DNA of 64,000 nt, taken from assembly GCA_002440665.1 (NCBI GenBank), contig DJUX01000059.1:1-64000 (forward strand), given 5' to 3'. The position numbers and the translations under genes were made by a program. Of this stretch, positions 31,039 to 41,908 are shown piece by piece. The stretch is from Dechloromonas sp. UBA6271 (lineage in GTDB: Bacteria > Pseudomonadota > Gammaproteobacteria > Burkholderiales > Rhodocyclaceae). Numbering within the stretch: position 1 is the stretch's first letter; the number at the start of each line of letters is the position of its first letter. The notes beneath the pieces were generated by a model that was not told where the DNA came from, did not search any database, and saw only the letters and a program-made list of their open reading frames with translations.

Positions 31039-32493
31039 GTGACACGCTTCGCCCCCGTCTATCGCGCGCTGGGCATGATCATCATGCTCTTCGGCCTGAC
31101 CATGCTGGCGCCGCTGATCCTGTCCTACGCCATGGACGACGGCGCCCAGTCGGCCTACGACGAGGCCTTCGGGCTGACCATGCTGTGCGGCGCCTTCCTC
31201 TGGTACCGCTACCGAAGCTGCAAGCGCGAGCTGACCATTCGCGACGGCTTCCTGATGGTCGTCCTGGTGTGGACGGTGCTGCCGGCCTTCGCCGCCATCC
31301 CATTGATGATCCATCTCGGGCTCAGTCACACCGACGCCTATTTCGAGACGGTATCCGGCCTGACGACGACCGGCTCGACCATCCTTTCGAATATCGACAC
31401 GCTGCCGATGTCGATCAACCTATGGCGCCACCAGCTGGTCTGGGTCGGTGGCATGGGCCTGATCGTGCTGGCCATCGCCATCCTCCCGCTGCTCGGCATC
31501 GGCGGCCGCCAGATGTTCAAGGCGGAGACACCGGGGCCGATGAAGGACGCCAAGATGACGCCGCGCATCGCCGAAACGGCCAAGGGACTGTGGCTGGTCT
31601 ATCTCGGCGTCTCGGTGGCGTGCATCCTCGGCTTCCGCTGGGCGGGCATGAGCTGGTTCGACGCCATCTGCCACGCCTTCTCGACCATGGGCCTAGGCGG
31701 CTTCTCGACCCACGACGCGAGTTTCGGCTTCTTCGACTCGCCGGCCATCGAGGCGGTTGCCATCGTCTTCATGCTGATCGCCGGCATGAATTTCGGCACG
31801 CTGTTCCTGGCAGTGCATGGACGGTCGCTGCGTCCGTACCTGCACGATCCGGAGGCCGGCTGGTTCATCGGCATCACCTTGGTCAGCATTCTCATCGTTG
31901 CCATCTACATCTGGAAGGACGGGGTCTATGCCGAACTCGACACGGCAGTGCGTCATGTCGCGTTCAATCTGGTGTCGATTGCGACGACGACCGGCTACGC
32001 CAGCGTCGACTTCGCGCTGTGGCCGATCTTCGCGCCGCTGTGGATGCTCTTCCTGTCCAGTTTCGTGACCAGCGCCGGATCGACCGGCGGCGGCATCAAG
32101 ATGATCCGCGCCCTGCTGCTCTACAAGCAGGTGTTTCGCGAACTGCTGCGCGCCATGCACCCGAGTGCGGTCTACAACGTCCGCGTCGGCGGGCAGGTGG
32201 CGCCGCAGTCGATCCTATTCGCGGTGCTGGCCTTCGGCTTCATGTACATGGTCAGTGTCGTCTCGCTGACGCTGCTGATGGCCTTCACCGGACTCGACAT
32301 TATTTCCGCGTTCACCGCCGTGGTCGCCAGCATCAACAATACCGGTCCCGGCCTCGGTGTCGTCGGCCCATCGACCACCTACGCAGTGCTGGAGGACTTC
32401 CAGACCTGGATCTGCATCTTCGCCATGTTGCTTGGCCGCCTGGAAATTTTCACCCTGCTGGTGGTGTTGACCCCGGCCTTCTGGCGCAAGTGA
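31039..32493 (+). CDS. trkH: Trk potassium channel subunit TrkH
   Basis: Integral membrane K+ translocating subunit. The 484-residue protein has the expected succession of hydrophobic segments arranged as four M1-P-M2 repeats; selectivity-filter-like turns are visible in SGLTTTGST, FSTMGLGGFST, ATTTGYAS and NNTGPGLG. It is directly behind trkA (10 bp) and followed by a hairpin terminator. Length and motifs match TrkH/TrkG. Confidence 0.94.
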   Translation: MTRFAPVYRALGMIIMLFGLTMLAPLILSYAMDDGAQSAYDEAFGLTMLCGAFLWYRYRSCKRELTIRDGFLMVVLVWTVLPAFAAIPLMIHLGLSHTDAYFETVSGLTTTGSTILSNIDTLPMSINLWRHQLVWVGGMGLIVLAIAILPLLGIGGRQMFKAETPGPMKDAKMTPRIAETAKGLWLVYLGVSVACILGFRWAGMSWFDAICHAFSTMGLGGFSTHDASFGFFDSPAIEAVAIVFMLIAGMNFGTLFLAVHGRSLRPYLHDPEAGWFIGITLVSILIVAIYIWKDGVYAELDTAVRHVAFNLVSIATTTGYASVDFALWPIFAPLWMLFLSSFVTSAGSTGGGIKMIRALLLYKQVFRELLRAMHPSAVYNVRVGGQVAPQSILFAVLAFGFMYMVSVVSLTLLMAFTGLDIISAFTAVVASINNTGPGLGVVGPSTTYAVLEDFQTWICIFAMLLGRLEIFTLLVVLTPAFWRK

Positions 32494-32498
32494 CCCGG

Positions 32499-32520
32499 AA
32501 AGGCGGATAATCCCGCCTTT
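32499..32520 (+). terminator. Probable terminator after trkH
   Basis: An 8-bp perfect stem AAAGGCGG/CCGCCTTT with a 6-nt loop, 6 bp after the trkH stop. The stem itself ends in TTT, followed by GCGATTTTCT, so the U-tract is modest. Confidence 0.6.
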
Positions 32521-32544
32521 GCGATTTTCTGGCGGAGTCCCCCC

Positions 32545-33612
32545 GTGAGCCGACCCAAGAACGACACTTTCCTGCGCGCGCTTCTCAAAGAGCCGACCGA
32601 ATACACTCCGCTCTGGCTGATGCGTCAGGCCGGCCGCTATCTCCCGGAATACTGCGAAACGCGCAAACGCGCCGGCAATTTCCTGAACCTGTGCAAGTCG
32701 CCCGCCATGGCCTGCGAAGTGACGCTGCAGCCGCTGGCGCGCTACGACCTCGACGCCGCCATCCTCTTTTCCGACATCCTGACTGTGCCGGATGCGATGG
32801 GCCTCGGCCTCTATTTCGCCGAAGGCGAGGGGCCGCGATTCGAGCGCCCGCTGCGCGAAGAGTGGGCGATCAACGATCTGGCTGCCCCCGATCCCTACGA
32901 TCACCTGCGCTACGTCATGGATGCCGTGGCCGAGATCCGCCGCGCGCTCGACAACTCGGTGCCGCTGATCGGCTTCTCCGGCAGTCCTTACACCTTGGCC
33001 TGCTACATGGTCGAAGGTCAGGGATCGAGCGATTTCCGCCATATCAAGGGCATGCTCTACAACCGGCCCGACCTGCTGCACCGCATCCTGTCGGTGACTG
33101 CCGATTCGGTGACCTCCTATCTCAACGCCCAGATCGACTGCGGCGCCCAGGCCGTGATGATCTTCGACACCTGGGGCGGTTCGCTGTCGGCAGCGGCCTA
33201 CGAGGAATTCTCGCTGCAGTACATGCGGCGCATCGTCGCCGGCCTGAAGAAGGAAAAGGACGGGCAGCGCATTCCGAGCATCGTGTTCACCAAGAACGGC
33301 GGCCTGTGGCTGGAAAAGATCGCCGCCATCGGCTGCGATGCAGTCGGCCTCGACTGGACCATCGACATCGGCGAAGCCCGCCGTCGCGTCGGCGACAAGG
33401 TGACCTTGCAGGGCAACCTCGACCCGAACGTGCTATTCGCGCAGCCGGAAATCGTCGCTGCCGAAACCAGAAAGGTACTCGACAGCTTCGGCCCGGGAAA
33501 TACCGGGCATGTTTTCAACCTTGGCCACGGCATTTCGCAATTCACGCCGCCCGAGAGCGTGACGGCACTGGTCGAGACCGTCCACGCGCACAGCCGCCTG
33601 CTGCGCAAGTAA
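32545..33612 (+). CDS. hemE: Uroporphyrinogen decarboxylase
   Basis: Decarboxylates uroporphyrinogen III to coproporphyrinogen III in haem synthesis. The 355-residue protein carries the N-terminal signature [16 protein letters not shown] (Arg residues bind the substrate), the catalytic region [16 protein letters not shown], and [19 protein letters not shown]. The start is GTG at 32545 after GGCGGAG. Only the trkH terminator separates it from trkH; priA follows after a 286-bp regulatory-looking gap. Confidence 0.96.
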   Translation: MSRPKNDTFLRALLKEPTEYTPLWLMRQAGRYLPEYCETRKRAGNFLNLCKSPAMACEVTLQPLARYDLDAAILFSDILTVPDAMGLGLYFAEGEGPRFERPLREEWAINDLAAPDPYDHLRYVMDAVAEIRRALDNSVPLIGFSGSPYTLACYMVEGQGSSDFRHIKGMLYNRPDLLHRILSVTADSVTSYLNAQIDCGAQAVMIFDTWGGSLSAAAYEEFSLQYMRRIVAGLKKEKDGQRIPSIVFTKNGGLWLEKIAAIGCDAVGLDWTIDIGEARRRVGDKVTLQGNLDPNVLFAQPEIVAAETRKVLDSFGPGNTGHVFNLGHGISQFTPPESVTALVETVHAHSRLLRK

Positions 33613-33623
33613 GGCAAAAGAAA

Positions 33624-33670
33624 TCGGGCGAGAAGCGTGACTTATGCACAGAATCGTGCATCTCGCCCGA
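33624..33670 (-). terminator. Large nested hairpin after hemE
   Basis: A 10-bp perfect outer stem encloses an 11-base bulge and a 5-bp inner stem. The U-rich tail exists only for leftward transcripts (TTTCTTTT), so it may be the end of an unannotated leftward RNA, or simply a 3'-end stabilising structure for hemE. Confidence 0.4.
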
Positions 33671-33806
33671 AAAAATTCGAAGCCATCCTTTGATAGTTCT
33701 ACTTTGTCGTAACCCAATGATTTAAAAACGTTTGTTGAATTGCCTAATATTTCGGCAAAGTAACAAAATCCTTACAGTGCCGTTACTTAGCGCAGTCATC
33801 CAAAAG

Positions 33807-33841
33807 CAATCCACAAAGTTATCCACAGTATTTGTGGACAA
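33807..33841. promoter_or_regulatory. DnaA-box cluster upstream of priA
   Basis: Three nonamers in 35 bp: CAATCCACA (33807-33815), the perfect box TTATCCACA (33819-33827) and the inverted TGTGGACAA (33833-33841). Spacing is regular (3 and 5 bp gaps). Confidence 0.65.
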
Positions 33842-33846
33842 GCCGA

Positions 33847-33871
33847 AAACCCCCTGATTCGCAGGGGGTTT
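33847..33871 (+). terminator. Terminator-like hairpin before priA
   Basis: Perfect 10-bp stem AAACCCCCTG/CAGGGGGTTT with a 5-nt loop. It lies 27 bp before the priA ATG, so it would be read through or bypassed by the priA promoter, or act as an attenuator. Confidence 0.6.
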
Positions 33872-33898
33872 AGCCCGGCATTGCGAGAAACCCTGGCC

Positions 33899-35881
<1,983 letters not shown>

Positions 35882-35882
35882 T

Positions 35883-35915
35883 TTTTGCCGCCTTATCGGC
35901 GTCGACCGGAGACGA
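35883..35915 (+). repeat. Dispersed repeat, degenerate copy at priA / MFS ends
   Basis: T5, inverted repeat GCCG-CCTTAT-CGGC, then GTCGACCG and a diverged tail. It lies between convergent priA and the MFS gene and encodes the final residues (GRRR) of the transporter; its hairpin could serve as a terminator. Confidence 0.55.
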
Positions 35916-37104
35916 ACAGCCAGGCGAAGGCAGCGATCTGACCGCCGAGCAGGGTCAGGAAGCCGGTGCGGAATGCGCTGTCGGCGGCCCAGCCAGTGGC
36001 CTGAAGCAGGTCGACGAGGGCCCCGAAACCCCATTGCAGGCCGAAGGCGCCGGCGAAGACGAGCAGGTTGAGCGCCGTGTTGGCGCGCCCCGACAAGGCC
36101 GGCGGGAAGGTCTGGGCAACCAGCGAGTAGGCGATGTTGGACAGCGAGAAACAGGCGCCGAGCACCGGCCACAGCCAGTCGCTGCCGCGCCCGGGGAACA
36201 GGGTCAGGCCGGCCAGACTGACGATGGCCGCCAGCATGGCACCCAGATAGACGCGTTCGAGCTTGATCCCGCGCCGTACCAGCGCGGCCGCGAAGAAGCC
36301 CATGAACAGGAAGCCGGCGAGCATGGTGCCGCTGATCCAAGTCAGGCGGACAGCGATGGCGGTGCGGTCGAGGTGCTCGATGACGCTCATCCAGCGCGTC
36401 GCCCACAGGCCCTGCACGGCCATGAAGCCGCCGGTCATCCAGAAACCCATCGGTGCGTAACGCCAGAAATGGCGGCTGGTGAAAACCTGGCGGACGCCGG
36501 CCAACTGTTCGGCAAATCCGGCCCCCTTGGCGCTTTCCTTGTCCGGCACGAACCACCACAAGGCGGTGGCGACCAGCAGCGTGGTGACTGCCAGCGCCAG
36601 CATGATTTCGCGCCAGCCGGCGAAGCCGAGCGCCAGTTCCAGTGGTTTCGAGGCGGCGAGGGCGCCGAGTCCGCCCGAAGCCATGATCCAGCCGGTCAGC
36701 GAAGCCTGGCGCTCGGGCGGGAACCATTGTGAGAAGGCCTTGAACGAGGCCATCAGGCAGGCCGAGACGCCGAGGCCGATCAGTGCCCGGCCGACAGCGA
36801 GGCCGGCCAGCGTATCCGAGGTGGCGAAGGTGGCGGCACCGGCGGCAGCGATCAGCAGTAGCGCGGCTTCGACCCGGCGCGGACCGAAGCGGTCGAGCAG
36901 CATGCCGAGTGGCAGTTGGGCGGCGCCGAAGGCGAGGAAGTAGGTGCTGGTCAGCAGGCCCAGCGCGTTGTCGCCCAGGCCGAGGTCGCGCGCCAGCACC
37001 GGACCGATGACGGCGTTCGCCGTACGGTAGAGGTAGGACAGGAAATAGCCGGCGGCGAAGGGCAGGAAGAGGCGCAGCCACAACTGGCGGTTGTCGAGCG
37101 CCAT
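35893..37104 (-). CDS. MFS transporter
   Basis: A 403-residue major facilitator with about 12 hydrophobic segments. The conserved loop 2-3 motif appears as LGMLLDRFGPRRVEAAL, and the first helix pair contains GYFLSYLYRTANAVIGPVLARDLGLG. Longer in-frame starts extend into the MOSC gene; ATG 37104 overlaps the MOSC stop by one base, so the two are coupled. Substrate is unknown; similarity to drug or organic-anion transporters is only general. The C-terminus is formed by a dispersed-repeat copy. Confidence 0.8.
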   Translation of the reverse strand: MALDNRQLWLRLFLPFAAGYFLSYLYRTANAVIGPVLARDLGLGDNALGLLTSTYFLAFGAAQLPLGMLLDRFGPRRVEAALLLIAAAGAATFATSDTLAGLAVGRALIGLGVSACLMASFKAFSQWFPPERQASLTGWIMASGGLGALAASKPLELALGFAGWREIMLALAVTTLLVATALWWFVPDKESAKGAGFAEQLAGVRQVFTSRHFWRYAPMGFWMTGGFMAVQGLWATRWMSVIEHLDRTAIAVRLTWISGTMLAGFLFMGFFAAALVRRGIKLERVYLGAMLAAIVSLAGLTLFPGRGSDWLWPVLGACFSLSNIAYSLVAQTFPPALSGRANTALNLLVFAGAFGLQWGFGALVDLLQATGWAADSAFRTGFLTLLGGQIAAFAWLFVSGRRR

Positions 37105-37790
37105 TACGGGGCCTCCGGTTTCACGTGGAACGCCGGCGGCGGCTGCTTTTCCAGCCAGCCCAGGCGGTCGACGATCTTGCGTTGCCAGCCGGAAGCGATG
37201 CCCGGCGTGGCTGCCAGTTGCCTGAGCGCTTCGAGCGCCGGCCGGTGCGCCTGCCAGAGGGTCATCGCGGCGGCGAGGGTGGAGGCGTTGGCCGCCGGTT
37301 CGACGAGATCCAGCGTCGCGTCCGGCGTCACCGTTCCCGGTTGCAGAACGCGGAAATACCAGCCGGTCAGCCGCTGCTCGGCAATGAAAGCGGCCATGCC
37401 GTCGACGCCGAAGCGGTCGTCGATTTTCCAGCACGGGCTGCGCGGCTGGCAGAGCTGCAGGCGGGCCTCGCCGAGCTGGAAGATGTCACCGATGCGCACC
37501 TGCGTTTCATCGAGGGTGTGGCTGGATATGTTTTCGCCCAGGCTGCCGGGTTCCAGTTGGTCGGCGGCTTCCGGGAATCTTTCGGCGAGGCGTGCGTAGT
37601 GGGCGGCCGGATAGAGATGAACGGCCTTTTCCGGCCCGCCGTGGACGCGGCGGTCAGCCTGCTGGTCGCCGGCGAAGCCTTCAATGCCGAGCTGCAACGC
37701 TGTGCCGACCGGGTGTTTGAACATGCCGGTCGGCCGCCCGCTCTCGGGCAGCGGGGCAATGGTGCCGATGAAGAGGGAGATGCGTGCCAT
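37104..37790 (-). CDS. MOSC domain protein (YiiM-like)
   Basis: MOSC domains carry sulfur or molybdenum-cofactor chemistry; YiiM-like members reduce N-hydroxylated bases or handle related metal-sulfur substrates. The 228-residue protein has GDQQADRRVHGGPEKAVHLYP, GSLGENISS and the Cys-containing CQPRSPCWKID, matching the YiiM group. The conserved Cys could bind the Mo centre. It is upstream of the MFS gene with a one-base overlap, and its C-terminal FHVKPEAP is encoded through a parS site. Confidence 0.85.
   Translation of the reverse strand: MARISLFIGTIAPLPESGRPTGMFKHPVGTALQLGIEGFAGDQQADRRVHGGPEKAVHLYPAAHYARLAERFPEAADQLEPGSLGENISSHTLDETQVRIGDIFQLGEARLQLCQPRSPCWKIDDRFGVDGMAAFIAEQRLTGWYFRVLQPGTVTPDATLDLVEPAANASTLAAAMTLWQAHRPALEALRQLAATPGIASGWQRKIVDRLGWLEKQPPPAFHVKPEAP
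37118..37131. other. parS centromere site 4
   Basis: GTTTCACGTGGAAC, one base from the perfect palindrome and the same core as site 1. It lies in the 3' end of the MOSC gene. Confidence 0.85.
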
Positions 37791-37808
37791 GATGGAACGA
37801 TTTTGCCA

Positions 37809-38711
37809 TCAATCCCACAGCCATGCTGCGCCGCGTACCCCCGAGGAATCCCCATGTGCCGGCGGCAGGATTTTTGTGTAGAAATGGTCCGAAAAAACGT
37901 GTGGACCGCAACAGGCGGGCAGGTTGTGGTAGAGCCGCTGCAGGTTCGAGAGCCCGCCGCCGAGAACGATGACCTGCGGATCGAGCAGATTGATGACGCC
38001 GGCCAGCGCGCGCCCAAGGCGCGCCTCGTAGCGCTGCAGCGTCGCTTCGCAGGCCGGATCACCGGCACTGGCGCGTTGGTCGATGAGCGCCGGGGTAAGA
38101 ATTTCCCCGGTCTGCTGCGCATGGTCGCGCGTCAGCGCCGGTCCGCACAGGTAGGTTTCGATGCAGCCGCGGCGGCCGCAATAGCACGCCGGCAGCGGGA
38201 GGTCGACTGCTTCGGGGAGGGGCAGCGGGTTGTGTCCCCATTCGCCGGCGATGGCGTTGGCGCCGTTGAGGAGATGGCCGCGGACGACGATCCCGCCGCC
38301 GATGCCGGTGCCGAGAATGACGCCAAAAACGACCTCGGCAGCGCGCCCGGCACCGTCGCTCGCTTCGGACAGGGCAAAGCAGTTAGCGTCGTTGGCCAGG
38401 CGAATTTCACGCTGCAGCAACGCTTCAAGGTCGGCGCGCAGCGGGCGGCCGATCAGGCAGGTCGAGTTGGCGTTCTTGATCAGCCCGCCGGCCAGCGATT
38501 CGGCACCGGGGATGCCGATGCCCAGCGAGCCGCGCTGGCCGAGTTCGGTTTCGACCGCCATGACGAGCCGGGAGACGGCGCCGATGGTCGCCGCGTAATC
38601 GCCCTGCGGAGTCGCGATGCGTCGGCGGAGCAATTGCTGGCCGGCGTCGCCCAGCGCGACGATTTCGATCTTGGTGCCGCCGAGATCGACGCCGAGGCTC
38701 AAGCGGCTCAA
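37809..38711 (-). CDS. mak: Fructokinase, ROK family (Mak-like)
   Basis: ROK sugar kinase closest to E. coli Mak, which phosphorylates fructose. The 300-residue protein has the phosphate motif GVDLGGTKIEIVALGDAG, IKNANSTCLIG, LANDANCFALSEASDGAG, GTGIGGGIV, the catalytic/zinc segment GEWGHNPLP...CYCGRRGCIETY, and the Mak-type C-terminus HGDSSGVRGAAWLW. It overlaps the methyltransferase-like gene by 4 bp. A near-match to the repeat core at 37901-37915 encodes part of a variable loop (NLPACCGP). Confidence 0.9.
   Translation of the reverse strand: MSRLSLGVDLGGTKIEIVALGDAGQQLLRRRIATPQGDYAATIGAVSRLVMAVETELGQRGSLGIGIPGAESLAGGLIKNANSTCLIGRPLRADLEALLQREIRLANDANCFALSEASDGAGRAAEVVFGVILGTGIGGGIVVRGHLLNGANAIAGEWGHNPLPLPEAVDLPLPACYCGRRGCIETYLCGPALTRDHAQQTGEILTPALIDQRASAGDPACEATLQRYEARLGRALAGVINLLDPQVIVLGGGLSNLQRLYHNLPACCGPHVFSDHFYTKILPPAHGDSSGVRGAAWLWD
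37901..37915 (+). repeat. Dispersed repeat core inside mak
   Basis: GTGGACCGCAACAGG, one mismatch to the core, preceded by a GAAAAAACGT run; opposite in orientation to the gene. Confidence 0.45.
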
Positions 38712-39358
38712 ACCCGGACCGCCACGCCTTTCACGTTGCCGTAGGTGGTGGTCATGGTGCGCAGCACGCTGGCGCCGGCTTCGAGCAGCAGCATGAAAAG
38801 GTTGCGCTCGCTGTAGAGGCAGACCGGCCCGGCTATGCCATATTTTTTTGCCATGGCCGGCGAAAGCGCGGCGTGGCGTTGCTCGATCTGGTGCTCGATG
38901 CCGGCATAGCCTTCGCTCAATTCGGAATGCAGGCCGTGGATCGATACGTAGAGTTTGCCGCCGATGCGCAGCTTGAGCAGCAACTGGCGCATGACCAGGC
39001 GGGCCTGTTCATAGGGCAGGGCGCACAGGCCGCGGCGCACCATGATGATGTCGAAGGGTTGGCCCGGCAACTCGTCGGGCAGATGGTCGAGGGTGCACGG
39101 GGCGAAGCGCACCTCGTCACTGAACCCGGCGGCCAGGACGCGACCTTCGATTTCCTGCCGACGGGCGGGGTCGTCGCCGAGAATGACGTGGGCTTCGAGC
39201 TGGGCGAAGCGCTTGGCCAGTTCACAGCGGGCGGCAGGGATGATAAGGACCGAAGTGTTGTGATCGACGCGCTGGCGCTTGATGCATTCTTCCAGCGCGT
39301 AGCGCTCGAGTTCGTCATTCCCCTGTTCCAGAGGATTGGCGTTAATATTGGTTGTCAT
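38708..39358 (-). CDS. Methyltransferase-like protein, degenerate
   Basis: A 216-residue protein with the layout of a class I SAM methyltransferase: a strand VLIIPAARCELAKRF, an acidic end of strand 2 (VILGDDPARRQEIEGRV), FDIIMVRRGLCALP resembling motif IV, and LRIGGKLYVSIHGLHSEL resembling motif VI. The glycine-rich SAM loop of motif I is absent (IPAARCE instead of GxGxG), so activity is doubtful. The start ATG 39358 is chosen over much longer frames. It is the first gene of the leftward group ending in the MFS transporter and is divergent from DUF1840. Function unknown. Confidence 0.65.
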   Translation of the reverse strand: MTTNINANPLEQGNDELERYALEECIKRQRVDHNTSVLIIPAARCELAKRFAQLEAHVILGDDPARRQEIEGRVLAAGFSDEVRFAPCTLDHLPDELPGQPFDIIMVRRGLCALPYEQARLVMRQLLLKLRIGGKLYVSIHGLHSELSEGYAGIEHQIEQRHAALSPAMAKKYGIAGPVCLYSERNLFMLLLEAGASVLRTMTTTYGNVKGVAVRV

Positions 39359-39439
39359 ATGCAGACTCTCCTGCAGCCATTCTGCATGATGCGCGGGCGG
39401 TCTGACAACCTGAAGTACGGACAAGGCGGAGGAGTTCCC

Positions 39440-39763
39440 ATGTTGGTCACATTCACATCGAGCGAAACCGGCGAACTGATGATGTTCGCCGACGTGGCGC
39501 GCACCTTGTTGCAGGCGGTCGGCAAGGAAACGAGCCGGCGCGGCACCTTTATCCGCGACGAGATGCTGCCGGCGGCGCAACTGTTGCGCGCGGCGGTGGC
39601 GCGTGGCGAGGCCGGTGCCGGCAAGGCGGATGAGGTGGAAGCGGGCGGCGAGCAGCCGGTGACGCTCGGCCCGCGCGCCTGGCCGCTGATCGACATGCTC
39701 GAGCGCAGCAGCAAGGGCGGCCCGAAGGCCAACGTGGTCTGGGAAGCAGCGGCGGATTTTTAG
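39440..39763 (+). CDS. DUF1840 protein
   Basis: A 107-residue protein of the DUF1840 family, found mainly in betaproteobacteria and of unknown function. It has the family start MLVTFTSSETGELMMFADVA and ends with LIDMLERSSKGGPKANVVWE. An excellent ribosome site (GGCGGAGGAG, 39426-39434) fixes the ATG. The middle (about 60-75) is a low-complexity Ala/Gly/Glu linker. It converges on the cytochrome c gene with 11 bp between stops. Confidence 0.85.
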   Translation: MLVTFTSSETGELMMFADVARTLLQAVGKETSRRGTFIRDEMLPAAQLLRAAVARGEAGAGKADEVEAGGEQPVTLGPRAWPLIDMLERSSKGGPKANVVWEAAADF

Positions 39764-39774
39764 CCGGCTGCGCC

Positions 39775-40155
39775 TCAGCCTTTCCGGCGGGCGTCGGCCT
39801 TCTTGCGCCAGCGGGTGGCATCGGCCGGCGTCGGCTCGGCAAACTTGCCGCCGCCGGCATTGGTCATGTAAACCACGGCGCGCGCCACTTCGAGGTCGCT
39901 GAGCTGCGGGTTGCCGCCCATCGCCGGCATTTTGCGCGCGCCGCGCAGGGCCGTCGGCACGAGGTCGTCCAGCCCTTCGCGCACGAGTTTTCCCCAGCGC
40001 TTCTTGTCGCCGAAAGGCGGCGCGTTGTGCTTGCCGCTGCCGTGACATTCGCTGCAGACGGCTTCATAAACCTGGGCGCCGTTTTTCTCCTGGGCAAATC
40101 CGGGCAGAGGCAGGGCGACGATGAGAGGCAGCAGGGTGAGAAGACGAAGGCGCAT
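39775..40155 (-). CDS. Periplasmic c-type cytochrome (class I, c5-like)
   Basis: A 126-residue precursor with a signal peptide (MRLRLLTLLPLIVALPLPGFA) and one haem site CSECH at 34-38. The distal Met ligand is probably in KMPAMGGNPQLSDLEV, a pattern typical of the c5 family electron carriers. The mature protein is small and basic at its C-terminus. Start ATG 40155 is chosen because longer frames lack the signal peptide. It is divergent from the amidase gene across 55 bp. Electron partners are not identifiable here. Confidence 0.9.
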   Translation of the reverse strand: MRLRLLTLLPLIVALPLPGFAQEKNGAQVYEAVCSECHGSGKHNAPPFGDKKRWGKLVREGLDDLVPTALRGARKMPAMGGNPQLSDLEVARAVVYMTNAGGGKFAEPTPADATRWRKKADARRKG

Positions 40156-40210
40156 GATCGGTTCGGCGGAGTCCGAAACGCCAATCTTAATTTGCCGCGA
40201 TAATCCGTGC

Positions 40211-40924
40211 ATGGGATTTCTGCGCCTACTGATTTTTGCCTGTTTCTGGGTGTCGACCGCAACCGGCACGGCTGCGCCGCGGGTTGCCGTCGATGTCGGC
40301 CATACGCTCGCCGATCCCGGGGCGACCAGCGCGCGCGGGCGCAGCGAGTTTGCCTTCAACCGCGATTTTGCCGGATTGCTGGCGGCGGCGCTACGCGCCG
40401 AGAGGGTCAGCGTGCAGGAGGTCAATTTCGCCGGTACCGCCGGCAGCCTTGCCGAGCGGCCGGAACAGGCGCGCGGCAGCGATTTTTTCATCTCCGTCCA
40501 TCATGATTCGATCAGCCCCGAGTACCTGCAATTCTGGGACTGGGATGGCGAGGAGGCGAGTTATACGACGCTGAAACGCGGTTTCGGGCTGTTCGTTTCG
40601 CGGCGCAATCCGGACCTTGCCGGCAGCCTGCGCTGCGCCTCGGCGATGGGCGCCATGCTGCGCCGCGCCGGCTTCGCGCCGACACCGTGGCATGCGCGCA
40701 AGCATCAGCCGGCCGATGCCGAGAACGGCGTCTGGTATTACGACAATCTGGTGGTCCTGCACAAATCCACGTTCCCGGCCGTGCTGTTCGAGGCCGGCGT
40801 CATCAAACATCGCGAGGAGGAACTGGAACTGCTTGACCCCGAGCGTCAGGCGCGCATGGCCGATGCCCTGGCGACGGGCATCGCCGCCTGTCTCGCGGTC
40901 AGAGGAAAATCGGCTCGGGAGTGA
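40211..40924 (+). CDS. N-acetylmuramoyl-L-alanine amidase (Amidase_3), secreted
   Basis: Zinc amidase that cuts the bond between muramic acid and the stem peptide. The 237-residue precursor has a signal peptide ([19 protein letters not shown], cleavage near TAAP) and catalytic motifs [14 protein letters not shown] (zinc His31), [16 protein letters not shown] and [13 protein letters not shown] (catalytic Glu). It lacks AMIN or LysM binding domains, so it is smaller than AmiC. About 13 residues of the signal peptide are encoded by a dispersed repeat copy. Its 3' end overlaps the convergent murB by 26 bp. Confidence 0.88.
   Translation: MGFLRLLIFACFWVSTATGTAAPRVAVDVGHTLADPGATSARGRSEFAFNRDFAGLLAAALRAERVSVQEVNFAGTAGSLAERPEQARGSDFFISVHHDSISPEYLQFWDWDGEEASYTTLKRGFGLFVSRRNPDLAGSLRCASAMGAMLRRAGFAPTPWHARKHQPADAENGVWYYDNLVVLHKSTFPAVLFEAGVIKHREEELELLDPERQARMADALATGIAACLAVRGKSARE
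40233..40270 (+). repeat. Dispersed repeat copy in an amidase signal peptide
   Basis: T5, GCCTG-TTTC-TGGGT, then GTCGACCGCAAC (40252-40263) and CGGCAC. It encodes residues 8-20 of the amidase precursor. Confidence 0.7.
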
Positions 40925-41908
40925 GGTCGACCGTGAACTTTTCGTGTACCGCCGCCTGCACCGCCGCCATCGTGCGCCGCACGTCGGCGCCGGTCGCCCC
41001 GCCGCGATTGACCAGCACCAGCGCCTGCTTTTCGTACATGCCGACCGGGCCGAGATTTTTCCCCTTCCAGCCGGCCTGCTCGATCAGCCAGCCGGCGGCC
41101 AGCTTGAACCGGCCATCGGGCTGCGGGTAGCGGGGCAGGGTCGGGTAGTCGGCAGCCAGTGCTTCAGCCTTCGCGCGGTCGACCAGCGGGTTGTGGAAGA
41201 AGCTGCCGGCATTGGGCGTCACCGCCGGGTCGGGCAGCTTGCGGCGGCGGACGGCGCTGATCGCGGCGGCGACATCCTGTGGCGTCGGCGCGGCGATGCC
41301 CTGGGCCGCCAGTTCCTGTGCCACGTCGGCATAACGTGTGTTGGGCTGCCAGACTTTCGGCAGGCGGAAGACGACCGCAGTGATCGCCATGCGGCCGCTG
41401 AGATGCCAGCCCTCCTGCTTGAACAGGCTGTCGCGGTAGGCGAAGCGGCAATCGTTGCGGTCGACCATCAAAAATGCCTGTTTTTCGAAATCCCAGGCGC
41501 GCAGCGAATGAAAGCGTTCGGCCACCTCCAGCCCGTAGGCACCGATATTCTGGATCGGCGCGGCGCCGACCGTGCCGGGAATCAGGCTCAGGTTTTCCAG
41601 CCCCGGCCAGCCCTGGGCCAGCGTCCATTGCACGAAATCGTGCCAGTTCTCGCCGGCCCCCGCCTCGACGTACCAGGCTTCGGCATCCTCACGGAGCAGG
41701 CGTTTGCCGGGGATGGCCATATGCAATAACAGCCCGTCGAAATCGCCGGTCAGGACCAGGTTGCTGCCGCCGCCGAGGATGAAGCGCGGGCGATGGCGGA
41801 ATTCGGCTGCCGCCAGCTGTACGGGATCGACGATGGAGGCGTAGAGCGCCGCTCGCCCCGGCAGGGCGAGGGTGTTGCTTGCAGTTAGATCGACGCGCTC
41901 CTGCAGGA

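Larger units (their letters stand above)
33613..33898. other. hemE-priA gap: hairpin, DnaA-box cluster and terminator
   Basis: Noticeably AT-richer than its surroundings. It holds a large hairpin at 33624-33670 (TCGGGCGAGA/TCTCGCCCGA with an inner TGCAC/GTGCA stem), a DnaA-box trio at 33807-33841, and a terminator-like hairpin at 33847-33871. Read on the minus strand, the large hairpin is followed by TTTCTTTT and could end a small leftward RNA. No coding frame is convincing. Confidence 0.5.

Noticed and set aside
31026..31040. GTCGACCGTGA at the trkA-trkH junction as a repeat copy
   Set aside because: Only 8 bases match the core and no hairpin or T-run precedes it.
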